From an uncultured Pelagibacteraceae bacterium (GTDB taxonomy: Bacteria; Pseudomonadota; Alphaproteobacteria; Pelagibacterales; Pelagibacteraceae): a stretch of DNA of 64,000 nt. The stretch's first letter is position 1, and the number at the start of each line of letters is the position of its first letter. Under the pieces are notes generated by a model that was not told the DNA's origin, did no database searches, and saw nothing but the letters and a program-made list of their open reading frames with translations. This document shows, in pieces, positions 16,838 through 25,162 of this stretch. The stretch covers positions 1 to 64,000 of the forward strand of contig CACJKF010000001.1 in the NCBI GenBank assembly GCA_902593905.1. Reading direction: 5' to 3'. Both the position numbers and the translations under genes were made by a program.

Positions 16838-17887
16838 CTATTCTACTTTAAAAGAAGAGTTTTTCATGAGGTCGAAAATTGTAGTAACGAAACCAGCTTT
16901 GTGCTTTTGGTTATGCATGTAGTTTTCTTCAAAGGATTTGATATTTTTGGGAGATGGTAAAAGCATATATTCTAGCTTTTTATTTTTTGTAACTAATTTT
17001 TGTTTTAAAAGATACTTTAATTTTCTAATCACTGTAGCTCTTGGTATAGTTGAAATTTCAGATATAGAAGAGGCGTTTATTCCATTTTTAGGAGTATGCC
17101 TTAAAAGGTGTAAATATAAGTCCGCGTAAGTTCCAGGATCCTCAACAACTCTGTTTCTTACTTGTTTTGAATAATCTGTAAATTGTGAAATACCTATTGC
17201 GCCCCAAACATTCCATGTTTCTAAATCACCAAAAAAAGTTCTGTGTCTAACTAAGAATGGAATTTGCATTCTAAACCAATGTTGCCAACATATTGTAAAA
17301 TATTTATCAATAAATGCCTCTATTTCTTCTTTTGAAAATGCTCTACCAAACCAAGTTTCTTTTGAAAGAATATGACTAGTTTTTTCTAAAAAATTGGCCA
17401 TAAATTTTTTCGAATTAGCTGGTCTTTGAAGTTCTGTTATCTTTCTATTGAAAAAAATTGATTTTCCTTTTCTAAATATAATATTTTCATTTTGTAAAAA
17501 ATTTACTTTTCTTCTTATAGTTTCCTTCGGTATATTTAGTTCTTTTGAAATTTCAATTAGGTTAATTTTATCAATTAAAAGTTCATTTTTATCGTAAAAT
17601 TCTGTATAGGACAAATACTGAAATCGGTCTGAATATTTTCGAAATACAGTGTTGATTAAATAAACTAAAATTAAATAACTATCATAATCTTTGAACGTAT
17701 TATAAGCATTATTGCACCATGCTTGCTGCAATTTAAACCACAAAGTTACCGTTTCATTAGAATGACTGGATAAAACATCGTAAACCTCATCTGAATTTAT
17801 TGTATTAAAAATTTTGTTTTCAAAAGATGGCTTTTTTTTTAAAGGCTCGAAAATGTTTACAGTTTTTAGATCTACTGGCTTAGACAT
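16838..17887 (-). CDS. Protein with two HTH-like segments, probable DNA-binding regulator
   Basis: 349 residues, no family recognised with confidence. Two helix-turn-helix-like segments are visible: about 110-150 (INLIEISKELNIPKETIRRK followed by a short wing-like GKSIFFNRK) and about 272-311 (ASSISEISTIPRATVIRKLK followed by LEYMLL). Each reads as a MarR/Crp-like winged helix (helix, turn, recognition helix with R-K, then beta wing). Between them lies a Trp/Phe-rich region (WQHWFRMQIPFLVRHRTFFG) that could be a sensor or dimer part. It sits between a small membrane protein (start-to-stop contact at 17887/17888) and the SBF transporter, so a local regulator of uptake is plausible. Confidence 0.65.
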   Translation of the reverse strand: MSKPVDLKTVNIFEPLKKKPSFENKIFNTINSDEVYDVLSSHSNETVTLWFKLQQAWCNNAYNTFKDYDSYLILVYLINTVFRKYSDRFQYLSYTEFYDKNELLIDKINLIEISKELNIPKETIRRKVNFLQNENIIFRKGKSIFFNRKITELQRPANSKKFMANFLEKTSHILSKETWFGRAFSKEEIEAFIDKYFTICWQHWFRMQIPFLVRHRTFFGDLETWNVWGAIGISQFTDYSKQVRNRVVEDPGTYADLYLHLLRHTPKNGINASSISEISTIPRATVIRKLKYLLKQKLVTKNKKLEYMLLPSPKNIKSFEENYMHNQKHKAGFVTTIFDLMKNSSFKVE

Positions 17888-18073
17888 TTATTTTTTCCAC
17901 GTTACACTTTGATTGATTAAAATAGCCATTAAAATCCAAATAATAAATGTCCCTTCTGGCGAGAAACCATAGTCAGCTCCAAAAATTCCAGCAACTATAA
18001 CGATTGAATAAATAGCAACTGTAGATAATATTAAACTTGCCAGATACCTAAGGATTGTGCATTTTAAATTCAT
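17888..18073 (-). CDS. Small two-helix membrane protein, function unknown
   Basis: 61 residues with two clear hydrophobic helices (about 9-31 and 40-54) joined by GADYGFSPEGT and a basic end (SVTWKK). The protein-like hydrophobic pattern and the stop codon immediately beside the next gene's start (17888/17887) support a real gene. Its ATG shares bases with the ATG of the divergent yqaA-like gene (palindrome CATG at 18071-18074), so any promoter would lie inside that gene. It could also be a chance reading frame. Confidence 0.5.
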   Translation of the reverse strand: MNLKCTILRYLASLILSTVAIYSIVIVAGIFGADYGFSPEGTFIIWILMAILINQSVTWKK

Positions 18074-18671
18074 GATTTTAAAAAAATTATACGATAGATG
18101 CGTTGAGCTTGCTAGACATAAATTTTCAAAGCCTTTATTAGGTTTTGTAGCATTTATCGAAAGTTTCTTTTTTCCAGTTCCACCTGACTTAATGATTGTT
18201 CCAATGGTAGTGGCAAAGAGAGAAGATTATCTTAAAATATTTCTTATCGCTACAACGGGCTCTGTTTTAGGTGGCATGTTTGGTTATATGCTTGGAGTTT
18301 TCTTCTTAGACGCCTCTATGGTCATTATTGAATTTTATGGTTACGAAGAAAAAGTTTTTGATATGCAAGATAAGATGTCTACAAAAGGCGGTTTTTTAGC
18401 CTGGCTCGGAATTATGTTTTTAGCTGGTTTTACCCCTCTTCCTTTTAAAGTTTTTACTATTACCAGTGGAGTGATCGCCTATAATCTTCCGGTATTTTTC
18501 TTTATATGTTTATTTACAAGAGGGTTAAGATTTTTCTTTGTTTCTTATTTAACATTTCTTTTTGGTAAAAAATTTGGTGATTTCATCGAGAAAAAAGGTG
18601 CGCTGTGGTTTACCTTAACTGGAATTTTTATTGTAGTATTAGCCGTCGTCCTTTATATAATTTTTACCTAA
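18072..18671 (+). CDS. YqaA/DedA-type (VTT domain) membrane protein
   Basis: 199 residues with four to five membrane helices. The block FVAFIESFFFPVPPDLMIVP is the signature of YqaA-like members of the DedA/SNARE-associated family, followed by GSVLGGMFGYMLG and a second conserved FTPLPFKVFTITSG segment that carries the Pro/Arg-type re-entrant loop. DedA proteins are thought to move lipids or support membrane potential; the role of YqaA itself is unclear. ATG 18072 is preferred over an upstream in-frame GTG at 18057 because relatives begin at this ML/MILKKLYD-like position. The next gene begins inside its stop codon (TAATG). Confidence 0.85.
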   Translation: MILKKLYDRCVELARHKFSKPLLGFVAFIESFFFPVPPDLMIVPMVVAKREDYLKIFLIATTGSVLGGMFGYMLGVFFLDASMVIIEFYGYEEKVFDMQDKMSTKGGFLAWLGIMFLAGFTPLPFKVFTITSGVIAYNLPVFFFICLFTRGLRFFFVSYLTFLFGKKFGDFIEKKGALWFTLTGIFIVVLAVVLYIIFT

Positions 18672-19153
18672 TGTTGAGTAATAATAAGTTAATTTTAAAC
18701 AGTATATTAGCTTTTAGCATTTTATCTTTAGCTATAGCTTACTTTATTCAATACATATTAGGACATGAACCTTGTAATTTATGTTTAATTGAAAGAATTC
18801 CTTATTTAGCATCTTTAATACTTATTTCGTTAATATTTATAATTAATAGATTTGAAAAAGTAATTAGTGGTATTGTACTATTGTTTTTTATTTTTGGTTC
18901 AGTAGTTTCTTTTTACCATGTCGGGATTGAACAAGGATTTTTCAGTGAGTCTTTGGTGTGCGATTTGGGTTTGTCTAATGGAGATATGTCTAAAGACGAT
19001 TTGTTAAAACAACTCCAGAATAAAACTCCAATAAGCTGTAAAGACGTGACTTTTAAGTTTTTTGGACTTTCTCTTGCTACAATAAATACAGTTATATCGA
19101 TTTTATTAAGTGGTATTATGATTAGAGTAATTAAAAATTATGGAAAAAACTAA
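18671..19153 (+). CDS. DsbB-family disulfide bond formation protein
   Basis: 160 residues, four membrane helices. The CNLC motif at 35-38 (HEPCNLCLIERIPY) is the quinone-coupled pair of DsbB, and C97 and C123 lie in the second periplasmic loop as expected for the pair that reoxidises DsbA. The ATG at 18671 overlaps the preceding stop by one base; an upstream ATG at 18605 in the same frame gives a polar extension inside yqaA and is rejected. It ends overlapping coq7 by 14 bases, matching the DsbB dependence on ubiquinone, though that link may be only positional. Confidence 0.9.
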   Translation: MLSNNKLILNSILAFSILSLAIAYFIQYILGHEPCNLCLIERIPYLASLILISLIFIINRFEKVISGIVLLFFIFGSVVSFYHVGIEQGFFSESLVCDLGLSNGDMSKDDLLKQLQNKTPISCKDVTFKFFGLSLATINTVISILLSGIMIRVIKNYGKN

Positions 19154-19673
19154 TAAAAAAACCTTAGAAGAAATCATAAGAGTAGATCATGCTGGAGAAC
19201 GTGGTGCAATTAAAATTTACGAAGGCCAGCTACTTGCTCTAAAAACTTTCAAACAAAATGCTTCTTTAAAAAGAAAGATTGAAGAAATGAAAGAGCATGA
19301 AAGAGAGCATTACGAATACTTTGATAACGAAATTAAAAAGAGAAATATTAAACCGACAAAACTTTTACCACTGTGGGATTTAATGGGAGTTACTTTAGGT
19401 TTTGGGACTGCGATGCTTGGCGAGAAAGCAGCTATGTTATGTACTGCTTCGGTTGAAGAGGTAATAGATGGTCATTATAAAGATCAAACCTACAAACTTG
19501 GTAAAGATGAAGAAGAATTAAAGAAGAAAATAATGAAGTTTAGGCAAGATGAACTTGATCACAAAGATATAGCTTATGACAATGGAGCAACAAAAAAAGG
19601 TTTATTTGGTGTATTAGATAAAGTTATCAAAACTTCATCAAGAATAGCTATAACAATATCTGAAAAAATATAA
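19140..19673 (+). CDS. coq7: 2-polyprenyl-3-methyl-6-methoxy-1,4-benzoquinol hydroxylase (Coq7)
   Basis: 177 residues. A di-iron carboxylate enzyme for the penultimate hydroxylation in ubiquinone synthesis. The ligand pattern is visible: E20 in RVDHAGERGAIKIYEGQ, E54 and H57 in KEHEREHYEYF, E106/E107 in ASVEEVIDGHY, and E138 with H141 in RQDELDHKD. Bacterial and mitochondrial Coq7 share this arrangement. The start at 19140 overlaps dsbB by 14 bases, and the stop is directly beside the stop of the convergent HNH gene at 19674. Confidence 0.95.
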   Translation: MEKTNKKTLEEIIRVDHAGERGAIKIYEGQLLALKTFKQNASLKRKIEEMKEHEREHYEYFDNEIKKRNIKPTKLLPLWDLMGVTLGFGTAMLGEKAAMLCTASVEEVIDGHYKDQTYKLGKDEEELKKKIMKFRQDELDHKDIAYDNGATKKGLFGVLDKVIKTSSRIAITISEKI

Positions 19674-20243
19674 TCAAGGTTCTAACTCGATATCCCAATA
19701 TAGATAGTCCATCCAGCTTTCGTGTAAAAAATTCGGTGGAAAATTTCTTCCATTTCTGTGAAGGTCTTCTACAGTAGGAGCGTACGGCTTATTATTCAAT
19801 TTTAAATCACAGTCTTTGTAAAGTTTCCCACCTTTTTTAACATTACAACTTGAGCAAGCTGTTACTACATTATTCCAATCAGTTAGACCACCTTTTGACT
19901 TTGGTAGAAGGTGATCAAAAGTTAAATCTTTTTTATCTCCACAATATTGACAAGTAAACTTATCTCTCAAAAAAACATTAAATCTTGTGAAGTTTGGATT
20001 TTTTGATGGTTGAATAAAATTTTTTAAAGCTATAACGCTCGGTAAATTCATTTCAAATGATGGGCTTCTTATTTTTCTTTTATAATTCGAAACAATACTT
20101 ACTCTGTCTAAAAAAACCGATTTAACCGCATCTTGCCAACACCAAATAGAAAGTGGATAATAACTTAATGGTCTAAAATCAGCATTAAGAACTAATGCTG
20201 GACACTTTTCTAATGGAACTTTATCTGCAGAAGAAATAATCAT
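19674..20243 (-). CDS. HNH endonuclease domain protein
   Basis: 189 residues. The N-terminal ~85 residues (ALVLNADFRPLSYYPLSIW) are conserved in alphaproteobacterial HNH proteins of this type. The HNH core follows: C98 and C101 (FTCQYCGDKKDL), the D110-H111 pair (TFDHLLPKSKGG), N124/N125 and C130/C133 (ACSSCN), i.e. a zinc-stabilised HNH fold with the catalytic His. Such proteins are widespread single genes, not tied to restriction systems here; no methylase or phage gene lies nearby. The role is unknown. Confidence 0.88.
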   Translation of the reverse strand: MIISSADKVPLEKCPALVLNADFRPLSYYPLSIWCWQDAVKSVFLDRVSIVSNYKRKIRSPSFEMNLPSVIALKNFIQPSKNPNFTRFNVFLRDKFTCQYCGDKKDLTFDHLLPKSKGGLTDWNNVVTACSSCNVKKGGKLYKDCDLKLNNKPYAPTVEDLHRNGRNFPPNFLHESWMDYLYWDIELEP

Positions 20244-20304
20244 GCTTAAAGCTAACTGATAAGAAAAATTTTATCAAGTTATAATTATGTTACAGGTAAA
20301 ATAC

Positions 20305-20961
20305 TTATAAATTAAAATGTTTTTTAATGAATTGAAGACCCAAACTTGACCCTTCTGTTGGTATACGGTGCTCACAGTGTTTAAATATTTTTGTTTCAAT
20401 TTCGTAATTGTTTTTTCCAAAAAATTCTTTAGCTTCAAGCAGTGATTCTACTGGAACAACTTGGTCAAGGTCCCCGTGCATTAATATAATATTTGGTCTA
20501 GAAATTATGTTTTTAGAAAGGTGTTCTGTGCTTATAATTCTTCCAGAATAACCAATAATAGAATTAATAGTGTCTTTTCTTTTTATTCCAGTTTGTAATG
20601 TTATCATACAACCCTGACTAAAACCTCCAATAATAATTTCTTTAGCTTTTAAATTATATTTTTCCTTAACCTCATCTATTAATTTATTAAGTTTGTTTTC
20701 AGCCACTAAAGATTTTGATAAAATTTGTTCAGGGGTTTGATCCATTAAATCAAACCATTGAAATCCTGTTGGGCTAGCTGCACATTTTTCAGGTGCATCA
20801 GGACAAATAAAAATTGTTTCTGTTAGATGAGCTCTCCAATAACTTGCAAGTATAGATATATCCTTACCATCGCCTCCATATCCGTGGCAAAGTATTACAG
20901 CGTTTTTAGGTTTTTCTTTCGAAAGTGGCTCTAAAATAATTGTATTTAACGAAAAGGTCAT
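20305..20961 (-). CDS. Alpha/beta hydrolase, carboxylesterase/lysophospholipase (YpfH-like)
   Basis: 218 residues, the size of bacterial esterases of the phospholipase/carboxylesterase group. The nucleophile elbow GGFSQGC holds S115; D166 (HGDLDQVVP) and H198 (KHCEHRIP) complete the triad; the oxyanion region is CHGYGGDG at 25-32. No signal peptide, so cytoplasmic. Natural substrates may be short acyl esters or lysophospholipids. It is transcribed leftwards alone, with a 15-base gap to the divergent HIG1 gene. Confidence 0.88.
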   Translation of the reverse strand: MTFSLNTIILEPLSKEKPKNAVILCHGYGGDGKDISILASYWRAHLTETIFICPDAPEKCAASPTGFQWFDLMDQTPEQILSKSLVAENKLNKLIDEVKEKYNLKAKEIIIGGFSQGCMITLQTGIKRKDTINSIIGYSGRIISTEHLSKNIISRPNIILMHGDLDQVVPVESLLEAKEFFGKNNYEIETKIFKHCEHRIPTEGSSLGLQFIKKHFNL

Positions 20962-20976
20962 ATAGATAAAATATCA

Positions 20977-21177
20977 ATGTCTGAATTTTTATTTAATTTT
21001 ATTGGTTTTACTTTATTGGGTGCTGTTGCCATTGTTTTAATAATGGGTATTTATACTTTATTTAAAGGTGGGAGTACTAGTAAAAAATATTCCAATAAAC
21101 TAATGCAGCTTAGAGTTCTTTTACAATTTATTGCAATAATTGTTTTGGTTTTATTGGCTTATTTTTTTAAGGACTAA
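20977..21177 (+). CDS. HIG1-domain twin transmembrane protein
   Basis: 66 residues, two membrane helices joined by a basic hairpin (GGSTSKKYSNKLMQLRVLLQ). The helix-loop-helix with the M-QLRV-LQ segment matches the HIG1 domain, found in mitochondrial respiratory supercomplex factors (Rcf1/HIGD1) and in alphaproteobacteria. A role in cytochrome oxidase function is possible by family analogy. Its stop codon shares bases with the stop of the convergent TlpA-like gene (CTAA at 21174-21177). Confidence 0.8.
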   Translation: MSEFLFNFIGFTLLGAVAIVLIMGIYTLFKGGSTSKKYSNKLMQLRVLLQFIAIIVLVLLAYFFKD

Positions 21178-21701
21178 ATATACTTCTTCATTAAATTTAA
21201 GAAATCCTCACTAGCAAAATCTACCTCGCCTATAACTCTTCCAAATTCTTCTCCATTTTTATCGATCAGTATACTTGTAGGAAGGCCTCTCAGTTTAAAA
21301 GTTTTAACTAAGCTAAGATCTGGGTCGTAGTAGGTATTTAATGTGGTTACTCCAACACTTCTAAAAAAATCTCTTGTCCTTATTTTATTTGGTTTTTCAG
21401 TATTTACTGCAAAGACTTTTATTTCAGGGTATTTGAAAGTTAACTTTTCAAGTGAGGGCATTTCTCTTTTACAAGGAGCACACCAAGTTGCCCAGAAATT
21501 AATAATCATGATATTGCCTTTTTTGTTAGTTAAATCGACAGCTAGAAGATCAGAATCTTTAAATTTAATTTCTTTAATAGCTATTGGTTTTTCGTGAATA
21601 ACAACATTTTTTGAAAAATCTTCGGCTCCAATTAGATTTTGGCTAAAGAGAGATAAAACTATTATGTGAATATAGATTTTAAAAGATTTACTAATTTTCA
21701 T
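21174..21701 (-). CDS. TlpA/ResA-like membrane-anchored thioredoxin
   Basis: 175 residues. An N-terminal hydrophobic segment (about 9-25) acts as signal anchor or signal peptide, placing the thioredoxin domain in the periplasm. The active site is WCAPC (C74, C77) in NFWATWCAPCKREMP, the TlpA/ResA signature, and the cis-Pro loop is LRGLPTSILID. Such proteins reduce apocytochrome c or copper-site cysteines of cytochrome oxidase. Divergent from argH with 30 bases between starts, so promoters must overlap. Confidence 0.9.
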   Translation of the reverse strand: MKISKSFKIYIHIIVLSLFSQNLIGAEDFSKNVVIHEKPIAIKEIKFKDSDLLAVDLTNKKGNIMIINFWATWCAPCKREMPSLEKLTFKYPEIKVFAVNTEKPNKIRTRDFFRSVGVTTLNTYYDPDLSLVKTFKLRGLPTSILIDKNGEEFGRVIGEVDFASEDFLNLMKKYI

Positions 21702-21731
21702 ATTAATTTAAATTAGAAATAACACAGTAAA

Positions 21732-23111
21732 ATGAAAAATAAAACAATTTGGTCTAATAGATTTAAAAACAAAATGTCCCAATCTTTTCAAAAGATTGGG
21801 TCTTCGATTCATATTGATAAAAGACTTTATGAACAAGATATAGTTGCATCTGTTGTGCACACACAAATGCTTATGAAACAAAAAATCATTAAAAGTGAAG
21901 ACGGTAAAAAAATTATCAATGGGCTTAAAAAAATTAAAGCTCAGATAGATAAGGGAAATTTTGAGTTTAAAGAGAAATATGAAGATATACATTTAAATAT
22001 AGAAAAAGCATTATTCGAGATCATTGGTCCTTCAGCTGGATTTCTGCACACTGCAAGATCAAGAAACGATCAGGTGGTAACTGATTTTAAATTATGGATT
22101 AAAGAGGCATCAAACAAAATTATAAAAGACATTTCAGTTCTCATGAAAAATCTGATTAAAAAAGCTGAAAAAAATACAGATACGGTTATGCCTGGATTGA
22201 CGCATTTAAAAAATGCGCAACCTATTTCATTCGCTCATTATTTGTTGTCATACTATGAGATGTTAAAAAGAGATAAAAAAAGATTTGAAAATAATCTTGA
22301 TCTTTTAGATGAGTGCCCACTTGGATCAGCGGCGCTCTCAGGAACATCTTATAAGATAGATAGAACTTATACAGCAAAAAAACTCGGTTTTAAAAAACCT
22401 ACAGATAATTCCATTGACTCTGTTTCCGATAGAGATTTTGCAATTGATTTTTTATATGCTGCTGCTATTTGTGCAATGCACTTATCAAGATTAGCTGAAG
22501 ATTTAATTATTTATAATTCTGATGCTTTTAATTTAATTTCATTTAAAGACAGTATGCTTACAGGATCTTCAATTATGCCTCAAAAAAAGAATCCCGATCC
22601 TGCAGAACTGATAAGAGGAAGAGTTGGAATAAATTATGGAAAGTTAAATGCAATGCTTACAATAATGAAAGGTCTTCCTATGTCATATTTTAAAGATATG
22701 CAGGATGACAAAGAATTAGTTTTCGATGGCTTTGATTCTTTAAAAGATACTCTATCTATGAGTTCTGAATTGATCAGTGCTGTGAATGCTAATAAAATAA
22801 ATATGCTTTTTATGGCTAACCAAGGTTACACAACAGCAACTGATTTTGCAGACTATCTTGTTAAAAATAAAAATTTATCATTTAGAGAGTCTTATGCTAT
22901 TTCAGCAAAACTTGTTAATTACGCAGAAAAAAATAAAAAGATGTTATCTGAATTAAATTTGGAAGAAATAAAAAAATTTTACAAAGATTTAGATAAAAGT
23001 ATTTTAAAAGTATTCGATGTAAATAATTCCATGAATATGAAAAAATCTCATGGAGGAACATCTGTAATTAATGTTAAATCAATGATAAAAAAATATAAAA
23101 GGGAAATTTAA
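21732..23111 (+). CDS. argH: Argininosuccinate lyase
   Basis: 459 residues, full length. Splits argininosuccinate into arginine and fumarate, last step of arginine synthesis. The fumarase/aspartase superfamily signature GSSIMPQKKNPDPAELIRGR is at about 277-296, carrying the catalytic Ser, and TARSRNDQVVTDF and TVMPGLTHLKNAQP are the other two conserved regions. It is followed in the order lipoprotein-lysA, the common alphaproteobacterial and gammaproteobacterial arrangement. The stop overlaps the next start by one base (TAATG). Confidence 0.97.
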   Translation: MKNKTIWSNRFKNKMSQSFQKIGSSIHIDKRLYEQDIVASVVHTQMLMKQKIIKSEDGKKIINGLKKIKAQIDKGNFEFKEKYEDIHLNIEKALFEIIGPSAGFLHTARSRNDQVVTDFKLWIKEASNKIIKDISVLMKNLIKKAEKNTDTVMPGLTHLKNAQPISFAHYLLSYYEMLKRDKKRFENNLDLLDECPLGSAALSGTSYKIDRTYTAKKLGFKKPTDNSIDSVSDRDFAIDFLYAAAICAMHLSRLAEDLIIYNSDAFNLISFKDSMLTGSSIMPQKKNPDPAELIRGRVGINYGKLNAMLTIMKGLPMSYFKDMQDDKELVFDGFDSLKDTLSMSSELISAVNANKINMLFMANQGYTTATDFADYLVKNKNLSFRESYAISAKLVNYAEKNKKMLSELNLEEIKKFYKDLDKSILKVFDVNNSMNMKKSHGGTSVINVKSMIKKYKREI

Positions 23112-23221
23112 TGAAAATTATAACTGCCTTTTTCTTGATAATTTTTATTTTAACTAGTTGCGGAAAAAAATCTGAGCCTAAATACCAAGGTCAAATAGGT
23201 CAGGTCGAGATAATTTCATAA
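23111..23221 (+). CDS. LptM-like small lipoprotein
   Basis: 36 residues: a signal sequence with a hydrophobic core (ITAFFLIIFILTSC) ending in the lipobox LTSC (C17), then CGKKSEPKYQGQIG. Length, lipobox and the conserved CG-K-x-x-P start of the mature part, plus the position between argH and lysA, match the LptM (YifL) group, which in E. coli assists maturation of the LPS exporter LptD. The start overlaps the argH stop by one base. No other protein near it fits the frame. Confidence 0.75.
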   Translation: MKIITAFFLIIFILTSCGKKSEPKYQGQIGQVEIIS

Positions 23222-23225
23222 TCTT

Positions 23226-24455
23226 ATGCAAAATTTAAGATATGTAGGTAAAAATTTATTTATTGAAAAACTCTCAATCAAGAATATTTTAAAAAAAAAT
23301 AAGACACCTTTTTATATTTATTCAGAGAGTCAAATTGCATTCAATTTTCTAAAGTTTGCTAACACATTTAAAAAAACTGATCCTTTAATTTGTTTTGCTG
23401 CAAAATCTAATAGTAATTTAAGCATACTTCGTGTACTTGGAAGATTAGGTGCTGGAACTGATGTGGTTTCAGGCGGTGAGCTATTAAAAGCTTTAAAGGC
23501 AGGTATCAAACCCAACAAAATTGTTTTTTCTGGAGTTGGAAAAACAGAAGATGAGTTAAAAATTGCAATTAGTAAGAAAATTTTATTAATTAATTGCGAG
23601 TCTGAAAGTGAAGCTAAATTAGTAAATAATTTGGCCAAAAAAATTAGGAAAAAAGTTTCAATTGGTTTTAGGTTAAACCCTAATGTTGATGCAAAAACAC
23701 ATAAAAACATATCAACTGGTAAAGCTGAAAATAAATTTGGATTATCTATCAAAAATTTCAAAGTTTTCCTAAAAACATTAAAATCTTTTAAAAACGTAAA
23801 ATTAGATGCATTAAGTGTGCATATTGGTAGTCAAATTTTAAACGATATGCCTTTTAAAAAAACTCTAAATGTAATGAGTAAATTAATTAAAGAATTAAAA
23901 CTGAATTTAAAATATGTCGATTTGGGCGGTGGATTCGGTATAAATTATACTGATAAAGAAAAACCAATTAATTTAAGTAAATATTCTAAAATGGTACATA
24001 ATTTTTCTAAAAAGTTAAATTGTAGAATAATTTTTGAACCAGGTAGATCTATTATTGGTAATACTGGACTACTAATTAGTAAAATACAATTTATTAAAAA
24101 AGGCACTAATAAAAACTTTATTATATTAGATGCTGGTATGAATGATTTTATGCGTCCTGCTTTGTATGAAGCTTTTCACAAAATTATTCCAATTTCAAAA
24201 AAATCATCGAAAATGAAAGGTAAAATAGAATTCGTGGGACCAATATGTGAAAGTACTTGTAAATTTGGAGTTTATAAGAACTATCCTAAAATAGATGAAA
24301 ATGAATTTGTTGCTATAACTAATGTTGGAGCATACGGTTCTACATTGTCATCAAATTATAATACTAGACCATTAGTTGCTGAAATTTTAATTAATAAAAA
24401 TAAACTTAGATATATAAGAAAGAGACAAAATTTACTTAAATTGATAAATTCTTAA
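23226..24455 (+). CDS. lysA: Diaminopimelate decarboxylase
   Basis: 409 residues, PLP-dependent fold type III. Makes lysine from meso-diaminopimelate. The Schiff-base lysine is K60 in CFAAKSNSNLSILR; SGVGKTEDEL, the HIGSQI block and GGGFGINY (glycine loop for the phosphate) follow; the C-terminal GPICESTCKFG supplies the catalytic Cys at the dimer face. It begins 5 bases after the lipoprotein gene and ends overlapping the next start by one base, so it belongs to the argH operon. Confidence 0.96.
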   Translation: MQNLRYVGKNLFIEKLSIKNILKKNKTPFYIYSESQIAFNFLKFANTFKKTDPLICFAAKSNSNLSILRVLGRLGAGTDVVSGGELLKALKAGIKPNKIVFSGVGKTEDELKIAISKKILLINCESESEAKLVNNLAKKIRKKVSIGFRLNPNVDAKTHKNISTGKAENKFGLSIKNFKVFLKTLKSFKNVKLDALSVHIGSQILNDMPFKKTLNVMSKLIKELKLNLKYVDLGGGFGINYTDKEKPINLSKYSKMVHNFSKKLNCRIIFEPGRSIIGNTGLLISKIQFIKKGTNKNFIILDAGMNDFMRPALYEAFHKIIPISKKSSKMKGKIEFVGPICESTCKFGVYKNYPKIDENEFVAITNVGAYGSTLSSNYNTRPLVAEILINKNKLRYIRKRQNLLKLINS

Positions 24456-25162
24456 TGCAATTTATTAGATCATTAATCTTCAATATATTTTTATATTTTG
24501 GTTTGGTAACAATTTTCATTTTTGCTATACCAACATTAATTTTACCAAGTAAATACACAATTTTTTTTGGTAGATTGTCAGCAAGATATATAGTGGTTAT
24601 TTTAAGGCTTATTTTAAATACGAAAGTAATATTCCATGGAGTTGAAAATCTTAAAAAGGAAGAGAATTTTTTTGTTGCCTCAGCTCATCAGTCAATGTTT
24701 GAAACTTTTGCTCTTCAGATACCTTTAGATGGTCCAATTTTTATTTTAAAAAAAGAACTTCTTAATATTCCATTATTTGGATGGTATTTGAGAAAAATAG
24801 GTGCAATAGCAATTGTCAGAGAAACGACAACAAAAGAAAATTTAAATTTTTTTGATAAAATAAAAGAAAGAATTGAAAAAAGTAAAAGACCGCTTCTAAT
24901 ATTCCCACAAGGAACAAGGGTAAAGATTGATGAACAGCCTCCATTTAAGAAAGGAGTTGGTAGAATTTATAATGCTCTAAATTTACCTTGTATTCCTGTA
25001 GCTTTAAATACTGGGAAAGTTTGGCCAAAAAATAGTTTTATGAAATATCCTGGAGATATTCATATTTCTTTTTTGGAACCAATCGCTTCAGGCAAAGAAA
25101 GTGAGGAATTTACTATAGATATAGAAAATCAAATCTACACTGAAATAAAAAAGTTCCATTAA
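24455..25162 (+). CDS. 1-acyl-sn-glycerol-3-phosphate acyltransferase-like protein (PlsC family)
   Basis: 235 residues. A hydrophobic N-terminus (about 8-32) anchors it to the membrane. Acyltransferase box I appears as SAHQSMFETF (H78 with E83, the HX4E form instead of HX4D), and box III as FPQGTRVK near 146. Box IV Pro-rich segment IPVALNTGKVWP follows. This is the alphaproteobacterial lysophospholipid acyltransferase type, making phosphatidic acid or remodelling lysolipids. It ends with no gap beside the convergent tyrA stop (25162/25163). Confidence 0.88.
   Translation: MQFIRSLIFNIFLYFGLVTIFIFAIPTLILPSKYTIFFGRLSARYIVVILRLILNTKVIFHGVENLKKEENFFVASAHQSMFETFALQIPLDGPIFILKKELLNIPLFGWYLRKIGAIAIVRETTTKENLNFFDKIKERIEKSKRPLLIFPQGTRVKIDEQPPFKKGVGRIYNALNLPCIPVALNTGKVWPKNSFMKYPGDIHISFLEPIASGKESEEFTIDIENQIYTEIKKFH

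Noticed and set aside
19674-20243. Restriction or phage nuclease (HNH)
   Set aside because: No methyltransferase, integrase or structural phage gene is nearby, and this HNH type is a common single gene in alphaproteobacteria.
21708-21992. 94-residue Phe/Leu-rich frame antisense to the argH start
   Set aside because: Mirror of the Lys-rich argH N-terminus; it looks like a membrane protein only because antisense of AAA codons is Phe.
23330-23761. 143-residue open frame antisense to lysA (also similar frames at 31836-32267, 32730-33128, 40021-40452)
   Set aside because: All lie opposite well-identified enzymes and have the skewed composition of antisense of Lys-rich genes.
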